DNA of 64,000 bases. Origin: Scolanthus callimorphus. Its lineage: Eukaryota; Cnidaria; Anthozoa; Actiniaria; Edwardsiidae. Below the pieces are notes generated by a model. It was given only the letters and a program-made list of their open reading frames with translations, did no database searches and had not been told where the DNA came from. The stretch covers positions 14,797,646-14,861,645 of the forward strand of contig CM066919.1 of the NCBI GenBank assembly GCA_033964015.1, given 5' to 3'. This document shows positions 38,801 to 51,000 of this stretch, in pieces. Every line of letters begins with the position of its first letter. The stretch's first letter is position 1. The position numbers were made by a program, and so were the translations under genes.

Positions 38801-41800
38801 AAGTTACTCTAGCACAGCAAATCAGGAAAGTTGTTTTTGGGTCAGTTACAGGGAAACCCTGATATAAAAATGATTTAAACTGGGAGGTCATTGTATTGTA
38901 AAAATCCTAGGGGGAGGGGTCAAGGACCCCTGGAAATTTGTTTGTTTAAGCTGTGGAAAAGGGCGTGTTTAGGCAACCTAGAAATGTCAAGGGAGGAGGT
39001 GTTCAAGTTCCAGGGGAGGAGGGTGTTTAGGCACCCTGGAAATTCCAGGGGAGGGGGTGTCAAAGACCTCATAAAATTCCAGGGGAGGGGGTCTTTAAAT
39101 GGTAGGGTCCCCGGGTTTGAAAAAATAATGCGATCAGCCAATGTATAACAATGTATACTTAGCTCAAGTTCCTTTATTCATAGTGTGATCAAGGAAATTT
39201 GTTGTTTACTTAGAGAGATCTAAAGATAAGTTTACTGGTAGATTGTGCAGTTACCTGTTGAACATTTGTGCATGAGAAGAACTCGATATTGTAGTGAAGT
39301 AGACCAAATGGCATGCGGTCTAGGGGCATCAATGGCAGCTTTGTGCCGGGTCGGTTTTCACATATACACTGGCAGAGCTTGTACATTATGTTGTTCTTGC
39401 CAGCATCCTGTAGCCTTTTCATGGCTCTTAAAGACATGGAACCATAGTTTCCAGGGTTGCTGTCAATGCCCATGTCTCTGGCAAGGCTACTAAACAACTC
39501 ATTTGTTATGGCTTCCTGAAAAGGTTGACCAAGTGTAGGAAGAACAACCCTGATGGTGTCTGCATACACCTGGTCGTCGTAATCTTGCTTCAATAGCTCC
39601 AGCAGAAGCCAGGTGACATCATCCCTTTGCAGGCGAGGGATAAGTTCTTGGATAAGGTCCTTACACTGAGAGGGAGTGAGGTGTTTTCCACAGCCCTCTC
39701 TTAGGACAAATGGTGCATTTAGGGGGGAAGCCGGGTTAACAGGACATGCAGGGGTTTCCTGGTTTAGGTACTCATCAACTGACAAGCCATACTTTTCTTC
39801 TGCCTTTGTAACATTTGTGTACTCTTTAGATAGCATTTGGACCTGTTGTCTCACAGAGGCACCTGGTAACAAATATATTTAGATGTAGATGAATACTATA
39901 CGCAATCCAATTAATAAATTGTGCATCATGCATCTAAGTTGCAAAAAATGTAAGCTTTTTCATACAAGTACCTTTACGTTTGAAGTCTGTGCCTGCGACA
40001 TCCTTAATGAAGGTAGCAGCTTCCTCCCAGTATGGGTGTGTAGCCCTCATTGAAGGCCATGCTTTGTTTGTAGCTTGCAGGTCTTGGTGCAACGCTACGA
40101 ATTGCACTAGCGCTGCTTGTTCTTCCTCACTCCACCTGGGAGCTCGCTTTGGTTTTGGGGGAGTTTTTCTCGCATTGGTTAGTAATCTCTGAGCTGCCTA
40201 AAGATAAAAAATACAACATGAGTGAGATGTAAATCAGCACAGCCCATATTGCCCTAATATTGTGCATTGTATACAGCTCCCTGAATGAAGATCAAAAGCC
40301 TGCAATCACAGATTTCTGAAGCCAAGCGAAGTTATCAACATTCACTTCTTTTATTATAGCATTTCAATTTTAACAATAGTCCAAGAATTTATTACTGAGT
40401 TGAAGTGAAATGAGTTTGCCTCAGTGTTGGGGAAATGTTGTACTCAGATGCTCACAATTTTCAAATGGTTCAGTTTAGACAACAATCGCTTTTTGTATGT
40501 GTGAAAGTTGGCCATCTAGTTCAACAAATCATTAGTTTTTAAGAGTGGACCGCAACTATTCCTTTAGTTAACTTCTATTAAGCTTATAGCTTACCTTTTG
40601 TGCTGGACTTTTGGCGGGAGACAGGAAAAGTTCTCTCTTCGTAGAACGCGTTTTACTAGGCGTCGAGTCCGAAGGCCGTTTCCTTTTACCAGGCCTGCTT
40701 CCTAGCTCCTTTAAAAGTTCAATAAAAAGATAACTTCAGTAACAAGAAATAAACTGAATAAAGTTTAAATAATCTTTATTTTTAGACGGTATCTGGGTGC
40801 TGAAACGTGTCGCTGAAACAAAAAATTGCCAAACATCGATCGTTGTCACGATCGTTGCGGTCGTTTTACTCGATTTCTCAAGATCTAATCAAATAAAATG
40901 AAATAAACGAAGCATATTACTGTAAGTCTATATTATCGGCACAAGTTTTAGCATATAAGCGTGGAAAATAGAGCAAACCTTGGGATATCGAGATCTTTGG
41001 AATGCGAGTATATCCGGTCCTCGTGTTCGGCACGAAGCCGAAATTACCCCAGTTTTGGCACTCCAAAAGTTGAACAAAAATTGGAGTAATAGGGAGTATT
41101 ATCTATCGGCGGTATAGATTACCTGTCGAAGGATCAAGCTAGGTTATGTATTTGCTTAATACTCCTCTGTTTTAGCCTGAATGGAATAAATTTCACGGTG
41201 CTCTTGAAGTTGAATGACAAACGGTCACGCATGAGCTCATTATTGAAAACACAAAACCAAAGGCTTACGTTGCTTTCATATGCAAAATTACTAATCTTTA
41301 GAAAGGTCATAATGTCAACAACGTCATGGAATGATTTACTTACCATTGGCTGCACTCAAGAGAAGGATAAAAGCATCTGGAAGTCACGCTAAAATTCGTC
41401 GCGATAGTCCTTGATGACTGTGAAATCTGTGTTCCGAGCGCGCAAAGCATGCTGGGAAGAGGTGTCCTCCCCCCCCTTGCTTTGGGTTGAGAAATATAAG
41501 TTGACCCGTTGTTCTGCACATAGATTTTGCTGGAAAACTCCAACCACTTACAAAACAAAATGAGCATCATTCAGTGTACTTTGACTGACCTGTTAGTAGT
41601 AATAAAAAAAACTACAATATGTCATGGTGACCAAAGAAACATGTTGATTAGTGTGTGTGTAACCTTAGAAAATGTCTTGACAAGCTTCACCATCCAGCCA
41701 CTGTGAAAATGCTGTGAAAATATCATGTTATTTTCACGTGTGAAGATATCAAGTTTTCGCGCGGGAGATCACCCGGTATTTCATTGGTGTTTATATAATA

Positions 41801-44800
41801 AAATATATTAGTCGAGTGTCTATAAGAAATTCCGCGCGCTGATTGGTCGAGAGGTTTGTTTTCTCTTGTTATAACCACCAACTGGTGACTATAACATTAA
41901 AAACACCGGCAGTGCACGTGCGAGTTTGATTATGGTCCCCCAAAAAATTAATAAAGAAAAACGTTTTTGTCTAAAACTCTTATGAGTCACTTGAAGTAAT
42001 ATTCTTCGATCTGATATCTGTGATTTGCATGTGTTTTTGCCTTCTTAAGGACGTAGAGGGTTCTATAAAACGACTCGCCAACTTTGCTGGCAAGGATCTC
42101 ACGGAAGACATGGTACGGAGAATTCGAGACCAGACAACATTTAGCGCCATGAAGGACGGAGTACAGTTTTACCAGAACAAGGAGGGTCTCAAGCCTGGAG
42201 GAGCGTTCATTCGGAAGGGCATCGTGGGTGACTGGAGGAATCACTTCACCTCAGAACAAAACCAAGATTTCGAGAAACTCTACGAGGAAAAAATGTCTGG
42301 AACTGGGCTAGAATTTGAATTTTGAGGTGCCTAGTACTTACTGCGCTCATGAAAGTCATACTTATGCCTTCGAACGGATAATATGAACACATATCTTGAA
42401 CTACGAATATGGAGAAGGTCTGTAAAAAACGAGCGTTACCAGAGGAGCGCCGAAAGGCGCTTTCACGGACGTTCGCCAAAGAAGGGACTGTACTACAAAT
42501 AGTATACCATTTTCACTGGTCTCATTGTGCTATATAAGTTATGGGAAAGAGACCTGGCGGAGCACCTGAGTGCGAGAACGATATATAAGGGATGGAGGAT
42601 CGGAAACAAACGGAGCTCCGTCAGGTCAGCACAATGAGACGTAAAAGCGCCGCGACTAATACACGTGACCAGGGGCGCCTCCTTACCACGGGAGTAGCGA
42701 CGAAGTGATAATTATATTCATGAGTTAATGCCTTATATACGCACTCATTAGGCCAGTGAAAACAGTGCATTTTTAAGTATCACTAGTACCTGATTTATCA
42801 CTTTCCCGAAATTCCACCAAATTCGGCACATAAGTACTAGATATCATGATCTTTAGCACTACTCCATTTATTTTGCCAGAGGTTGAAAGGAAAATAGGGT
42901 ATTTCAACCTAATGAGGTCGACGTCGTGCTCAAATTCATACCCCCAAGATACACTGCGCGTGTGACACGTGATCTCAGCCCAGCACAGGGAGCCCGAACT
43001 GCAGATCTTAAATGCGTTTTTTCCCCTATTTTTTAGGGCAGCTCTCCAAAAAATAAGTCGGACTGTAATGTCTTAGTTCTCCGGCTCTAGTCGTCGCATT
43101 TTGCATCAGTTTTAGCATTATTTTAAGATACTTCGTATATGCAGCTAAAAAACCTATCGATCATTGTTTTCTCGATTTCTGATGGATTGAAGTTCACGAC
43201 ATTTGACAAGGGAAATCCGAACGCCTGCTCAATACTTGTAGTTGAAGAGTGAACGGAACACACTGCCGACTTTTGTTATCTAAATACTTTTTGAGGGAAC
43301 ATGATGCTCTTATATCGATTGATTTATGAGTCGGTTCACGCTGCGCCATCTACAATGTTAGCATCTTCACTTCATTTATAGTTTGAATTCATCAACTATC
43401 TGCACATAGTTAATAAAGGTTTTCATATAAATGTAGGGGAGCGTACTTCACGGAAATGTCATTTACACTATTCCCATACTTTCTTTCCACTGATATTTTC
43501 AAAAATACCATGTAGCTTTTATAAATTTATAACATCGTACTGGACATTGAATTTGTCCATGGGAGACCTTTTTTTTTCAGTGACCCCATTTCATCACCGT
43601 GACTTCGTCTCCCAGAAGAAAAGCCTTTTCAAACTTTTACCGATACTCAAGAGCGTGTCCCCCGCCTTCCCTTCCTGGATCCCCCCCCCCCCCCAACTGA
43701 CGAGTACCATGATTGCCAAACTACGCTCACTTGAAAATTCAATTCTGTTGTGAATGCACGTCGAACGTCTGTTCTAGAAGTAAACACGTGTTACCTTGCA
43801 ATTTTCGGGATGTCCTCGGGTGTTGCGACTTCAAACATAAAAAGCCTCGTCGGAAAATCCACCACCTCGTATAAATCTTGGCAAATGGGTTTTGCTGTCT
43901 GGAAAACAATAAGTTGAAAGCTTAAAGATACATAAAAACAAATCAATATAATAAATGCAATCAGTAGAAGGCCTCTTGCATGCTATCAGGAATCTTTAGT
44001 CACTCTTACTACTCTTCCCAGTAGACCGTTACACCTCTCGGGTTTTCAGCCCGCCGCCGGCTGTCTCAAATTCATCGCGTGATCACCTTTTTAGAGCAGA
44101 TTTCAGATGACCATCGTGAAAGTAAACGCTATTGTGCAATCACTAGCCAATCAGAAACAAGAGTAACTACAACTTACTGCTGAATGGTTTCCAGCCCAGC
44201 CAATCAGGAGCCGAACCAATTGGCTAGTAATTCCTTGCTTGTAATTAGTTCGCAATTTGATTGGTTGATAGAAATAAGCAGCCAATGAGAAAGTAAACCA
44301 ATTGCAAACACGACGGTCATCTGAAATCCGCTCTATGTACCACGTGATGGGTTGCTTATGTACCACGTGATCAACCGTTTTGGGCGTAGACTTTGTTGAA
44401 AAGCAGCAAAACAATGTGTCTCACCAAACTCTCAAAGTTTACGCCCACAAATGTTGATCACGTGGTACACAGACAACTCATCACGTGGTACATAAAAAGG
44501 TGATGACACGATCAATTTTAGACAGGCGCCGGCGGGCAGAAAAACCGAGAGGTGTAACGGTCTACTGGGAAGAGTAGTATTTGCTCCGCTACTCACTGAC
44601 TATCACGTAAAGTAGAAAATCAAGGACATACTACCAGGAGTCCTGCAATATGATTGCTTCCTCTGCCTACTTTATAAAGGGAGCCTGTAATGCAACTGCG
44701 CAAGCTCTTCTGCGCATCTCAAAACAAAGAAGTATCGTCCCGTAACGATGGCCAGCGAAGGCTAAAAACCTCAAAAACAATCGTTTATAATCTCGCTATT

Positions 44801-47800
44801 TCTCAATCCATCGGACCATTCTTTTCAACGCTACATATCTTTAAACAGTTATATGATAGGATGGTGTAATTAGTTTTGCTGATGAATCAGAATTGCTCCT
44901 GGATATATTAGTAATAAATAATAATAATAATAATAATAATAAAGATCTTTATTAAGAATATACATTCAAAGGGAACATACCCGCAGGCATACGTGTGGGC
45001 TTACAATTCCAAAAATATTAATTGAAAAAAAAAAAAAACTACATCTAAATTTATACAATATGTACATAATGTTATATAAAATTGAAGAGGCACCTATTTA
45101 CAAAACATCTCTTGAACCTCTCAGTTCTTACTCGAGGCAAGATGTAATTATGACCTTTCTTCCGCGTACTTCTGCATCTCTGCGGGGGAGAAGTTCATTA
45201 AGGGGATGGATGCTGACCGCAGTTATTTTGTTCCAGAGAGTTCTGTCCCTTTTTGTTATTATATCAGCAATGGGAGTATACTCACTAGTGTAGCCATAAC
45301 GTGTAGCCCGTTTGCAAAACCTATCGATGCATGAAAGATATTTGTTATAATGGGCAGAGGCCCAAACCTCAATTGCATAGGTAAAAAGTGACATAATGAG
45401 GCTATTAAATAGTAGAGTGAGCTCTTGAAGGGAGTAGCCATAGTACTTACAGACTCTTAAGATATACAACCTGGAACTGGCTTTACTCAGCATGTTTTCA
45501 AACTGCGTGTCCCAGTTGCAAGGGTCTTCACTAACTGTAATGCCTAGCAGTCTTAACTCACTCTTCCTAGCTATGCCCTCTATGGATTCTGGGACAGGCT
45601 TTTTGGTCCTCCCTTTCACTACCATTTCAAAGTCTTTTTCATGTTCAACTTCATTAAGTTCATGTCTGCCCAGCGTTTGATGTTCACTACTTCCTCAAGT
45701 GATGAGTCAGCAAGACAGTTGGGACCAGATGTCACAGGCACACTAACTGTGATGTCATCGGCGTATTTAATTAGCTGAGTATTGGTGCTAACTGGTTTAA
45801 TGTCATTGACCATGATAGAGAACAGCAAGGGCCCAAGCACTGTTCCTTGTGGAACTCCTCTATTGATACTGAGAAAACTGGTAACCACTCCATCGACAAC
45901 GACCCTTTGTTGACGACCACTCAGAAAGCTTATGATCCAGTTCTTAATATAAGGATTGATGTCATATGCTGCCAATTTGTCACACAAAATGTGATGAGAG
46001 ACGGTGTCGAATGCCTTGCTGAAATCGAATGAGAAAGCTCTTACAAAATCTGCATCCTTGTCCAGCTTCTCAAGCCAAAAGTGTTGGCACTTAATAAGAG
46101 CCATGGTGGTATTGTGACCCTCCTTATAGGCGAATTGGTCTGGGCCAATTGCTGACTTGAGAGTGGAGGATAGTTCGTTTTTGCAGACAAGGCGTTCAAA
46201 AATCCTCATAATAATATTGGTTAATGAAATTGGCCGTAGCTGGTTACGTTCGGTCAATGGAGATTCCTTGGGGACGGGCGCAACATTCGCTAATTTCCAC
46301 ACTAATGGAACAGCTTGGTGCTTTAGCGAACAGTTGAAGATCTTAGTAATGATAGGTGCAAGATGGTGAGAAAAGTCACGCCAGAGCCAGTAGGGAAATT
46401 CGTCAGGCCCTGATGCAGTTCTTTTCTGGTGAGATAAAATTCTCCCAACGTCAGTTTCACTCACGGTTGGAATGCATGTGCCTTCCGGAATTTCCATGCG
46501 CACAGGAGCTAATTTCCATGCGCACAGGAGCTAGTCTTGGCTGGATTAGCCTCAGTAACAGACGAGAAAAACAACTCAATACTTGACTGAAAAATTTACT
46601 AATACTAACACAATTCATGGTCATAACTTCATCAGCAAATAATTTGTTTATCCCAAGACCAAATACTGAGGCCATGAAAATAAAGAGAATTTCTTAATTT
46701 TAGTACTGTTAGTAATTGGTAATTGCATCATTATGCTAGCTCATTATTACTAGTCCATTATCAGATATATTATATTATATTTACTAAATAAACCCCTTCT
46801 GGCGGCTGTAATATCGGCGGATAATGTCCAAGGATGAAAAATGGTACGAAAAATGAACAGTTGGCCGAGAAGCGAAGAAGCGAATTTTGAGGACCATTTT
46901 TCATCCGCGGACATTATCCGCCGATATTACAGCAAGCCAAGAAGGGGTTTATTTATTTTATATCCCAGCGACTTCACTCGAAAAACTCGAGAGAGAAAAA
47001 AACATTGTAAACGTGAGAAAACCACTAAACTGCAGTATGGCGCGAAAAGGCAAATCGTAAGCGGTGATTGGCTAAGATATTTTTATTCGAGCTGTGATTG
47101 GTTGACACAAAAACTGTCAATCAAACCCTAATAACGTGGGGCTAGAAGAAATCAGAGCGAATTCACAAAACAAATTTACAACGCACAAGTTCTAGTGCTT
47201 TCCCGAGTGTTTTTCTACAAAAATCTAGCCCAGATTTCGGGTTTTCGGGTCTAATTCCTTGCTGGACTGTTAATTAATTGTTCTGCTGTGAACTGAAGTA
47301 TAAATTACAGCCGTGAAATGCAGAGTTGGGAAATTTAGCTCTGCTGACCGAACTTGGAAGTCGGCTTGCTGGACTACACTCGAAGTGGTTGAATGTTGGT
47401 TGAGCTGATTGCAAGTTGTTTTTCTGTTTGCCAAGCTACGACAAAAAGTAAGTTTAAAAACAATTATTTTATCGTCATTTTGCTCTTTTTTTGTTTAGTT
47501 CTTTCATTTTTTTCGCGAATGTCAAACCGAATTAACTTGGATTGAAACAACAACAAAAAACTAACAGCTTTGTAGTAAACCATTCAAAACGTCCACGGCC
47601 TGTTTAGTTGACTTTTTTGTGTTTTCCGGTGTCGCCTCAGCCACCAATTTCCGTATTTCATCAACATTCTTAGAAAAAAAAAACCTTGGTTGCTTGTTTT
47701 CCATTATTTTTTAAACAGAAAATATCCTGTTTTTGCTTAAAACATTTCTCCCAGGACGGATATCACTTCCGACGGACAATATCGCCTGATATCTGTCCTG

Positions 47801-47974
47801 TGAAAATGCACCACGTGATACGTTTCGACCAATGAGTGCGCGTTAAAATTGATCACTGGGATATAATATTAGATATGTTTATAATTAAGATTAAGGTTTT
47901 TGTATTTTTGAATATTATTAGATGCACGGCTCTTTTGAAGAGCACGTTAATGTGAATAAGGAATCCGTGGGTAA

Positions 47975-48005
<31 letters not shown>

Positions 48006-51000
48006 CTGAGTCAATAGGTCAATGTATGTAGCAAAAAAACGTTTTCTGGTCTGGTCATTTGCGATTTTCTGGCTTTCAAATCCGACACTTTTCGCTACTA
48101 GTAGGCTATAACTTATAGCCTACTAGTAGCTCAACCAATCAGAACGCAGCATTGACAATAGACCACTAGTGTGATTTGACTAAATAAAGTTATTATACGT
48201 CCAACCCTTTATTCTTTTAGTTTCAAAATGACCTTCATCGTATATCTATACCTTAAATCAACAGACGGTATAAGTAGTACGAGTCAGCCAAAGAGGATAG
48301 ACCAGAAAAAGATGACATACTATACATCAGTACTTACCAATGTTTCCAGGCAGCTGGGATATTCCAAATACCAGACATGGAAGTGCAAATGATTTACAGA
48401 TGCAAACGCACACAGGCTGTTATAACCAACATGGAAACCTCTGAAACCAACACAGACTGTTATAACCAACATGGAAACCTCTGAAACCAACACAGACTGT
48501 TATAACCAACATGGAAACCTCTGAAACCAACACAGACTGTTATAACCAACATGGAAACCTCTGAAACCAACACAGACTGTTATAACCAACATGGAAACCT
48601 CTGAAACCAACACAGACTGTTATAACCAACATGGAAACCTCTGAAACCAACACAGACTGTTATAACCAACATGGAAACCTCTGAAACCAACACAGACTGT
48701 TATAACCAACATGGAAACCTCTGAAACCAACACAGACTGTTATAACCAACATGGAAACCTCTGAAACCAACACAGGCTGTTATCACCAACATGGAAACCT
48801 CTGAAACCAACACAGACTGTTATAACCAACATGGAAACCTCTGAAACCAACACAGACTGTTATAACCAACATGGAAACCTCTGAAACCAATACAGGCTGT
48901 TATAACCAACATGGAAACCTCTGAAACCAATACAGACTGTTATAACCAACAATTCATGGAAACATCTGAAACCAACACAGACTGTTATAACCAACATGGA
49001 AACCTCTGAAACCAACACAGACTGTTATAACCAACATGGAAACCTCTGAAACCAATACAGGCTGTTATAACCAACATGGAAACCTCTGAAACCAATACAG
49101 ACTGTTATAACCAACAATTCATGGAAACATCTGAAACCAACACAGACTGTGTTAACCAACATGGAAACCTCTGAAACCAACACATGGCACTTTCTTAAGG
49201 TTTGAGTAATGGGAAAACATGATACTTTTGAAATTAGTTACACAAAACTTGACTGAGCAACCCGTGACCTTTCTACTGTGGCGTGTGACATTAAAATTTG
49301 CACGAAAGATGCATTTTTTACAAGTAAAACCCGCTTACCATGGACTAGAGAAGCACGGCCAACACGGAAATTTGAAATGTAAATTGATAGGCTTACGGAT
49401 TGGGCTTTGCAAATGTCGTGGAATTTCCGATTTAACAGAGATGGAGAAAAATTGTAATCGACAGAATTTTTTTACAGTTTTTTTTTACCTGCATATACGA
49501 ACTCTACTAAAATAATGATCAACTGACCAGTGCTAACTGCGACAACTAGAACCGGCGAACAAAGAAAAGCCTGGCATATTTTTGGGAGATTTGCCCTAAT
49601 AAGTAGGCAAAAGACGCATTTCAATTCTGCACTTCGGGCACCCTGTCATGACGTGCCAAATGCGTGCGGTGTGTGATCGGGCTTGTCTCAGGAACGAATT
49701 TCGACTGAATATCTGTACCATAGAACTACCGAAGATTGCCACGGAAAAACACTAATTTCCTTTCAACCTCTGGCAAATTGAATGGAGTAGTGCTAAAGAT
49801 TCAAAGATTATGATGTCAGTACTTGTGTGCCGAATTTGGGGGAATTTCAAAGTGTCAAATTAGGTACTAGTGGCACTGAAATAAAAACAGTATTTGGTAA
49901 CCTGTCCGGGTCTCCCATTTCAAGCTTTATAATCAAACAGCCAAGTGCGCCAAGTGGGTCCAGAACGTATGTATGTTCAAAACAGAAATGGTGAACACTG
50001 CCTTTTCAATCTTCGTGTATTACGTACCTATGAGAACTAAGAAACATGACGTCAAATGCCAGTTCCAAAGAGTCGATTGTCAGGATCTGGGGAATAAACA
50101 AGTTCAAGGATAGATCAATATCTGTAATCCAGAAGAGGTAAAAAGGAAGGAGGGGCAGCTCGTAATCTAAGGGTATTGTCCATAGTACTCCTAAACTGTA
50201 GAGCAATGAAATGGAGAAACCCCGGGATCGCCCCATGACAGGTAATCCAAAGAGGTGCTGGATTCTGACGTGTGTATTCCGGATTCCAGATGCCTGGATT
50301 CCGGATTCCATGTCTTTTTAATGAATGGATTCCGGATGCTGGATTCCAGAAAAAATTGGATTCGGATTCCAGGTGACTGGAGTTTGATTGACGGAACACA
50401 AGAATCAAAACATAGTTTTGATATTTTTGAAAACTTGGGATGCGATGCAGTGGTTTTAGCTGAAACAGCTACTCGTGTGTTTATAAATACTAATATGTTA
50501 TTACAGGTTTCACATAAAAAAGCACTGATGAATTTTCATGACTTTTTCAACGACTTCTCCAGGACTAGAATAAAAACTCATGGACTCAAAAAACGAGAAA
50601 CATAAAAACTGGAAGTATGACTTATACATGTCAGCTGGCTCAAACCTGCCAATAACGATGACAAGTGCTTGTGCTGGACATATCTAGACACTTGAGATTT
50701 AATTAAATCAATACTCTGATCAACGCTCTGACTTTCGCGCTGCTAGGACGGATTGGCTCAGCAATTTCCTTACCTACAGAATGGGAAGTAATTGCCCGCT
50801 TCTATGCTGTTGTATAATTAGTATTATGTATATGTGTGTAAATTGACCTCCCTTGTCAATAAACTGATTCCTCCCTTGTCAATAAACTGATTATTTATTT
50901 ATTTATTTATTTATTGTAAATGTCGGGGGGACTCCACAATTTTTGGGGCAGGGATGCTCGCCGGTAACTTTCGATTTTACCCCTAAAAGGTACCAAAAGG

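Larger units (their letters stand above)
25692..41478. mobile_element. 15.8-kb two-gene DNA transposon, intact ends
   Basis: Terminal inverted repeats of about 37 bp (25692-25728 and 41442-41478, outer ends AAGGGGGGGAGGACACCTCT) differ only by one G in the homopolymer. Outside them stands a perfect 9-bp duplication, GCTTTGGGT (25683-25691 and 41479-41487). Inside are two convergent genes starting near opposite ends: a HIRAN-like protein on + and a SANT-domain large protein on -. Secondary insertions are a full LINE (34442-38773) and a foldback MITE (about 30121-30325). The superfamily is not assignable by eye: 9-bp duplications occur in Mutator-like and Merlin elements, but the encoded protein does not obviously match either. 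Without the LINE the element is about 11.5 kb. Confidence 0.85.

Noticed and set aside
46841..47131. 96-residue plus-strand ORF
   Set aside because: It spans the inverted repeat 46775-46960 and has no splice or domain support.
48411..49191. CRISPR-like regular repeat array
   Set aside because: The units are contiguous with no spacers, the genome is eukaryotic, and the unit is explained by a duplicated splice acceptor.
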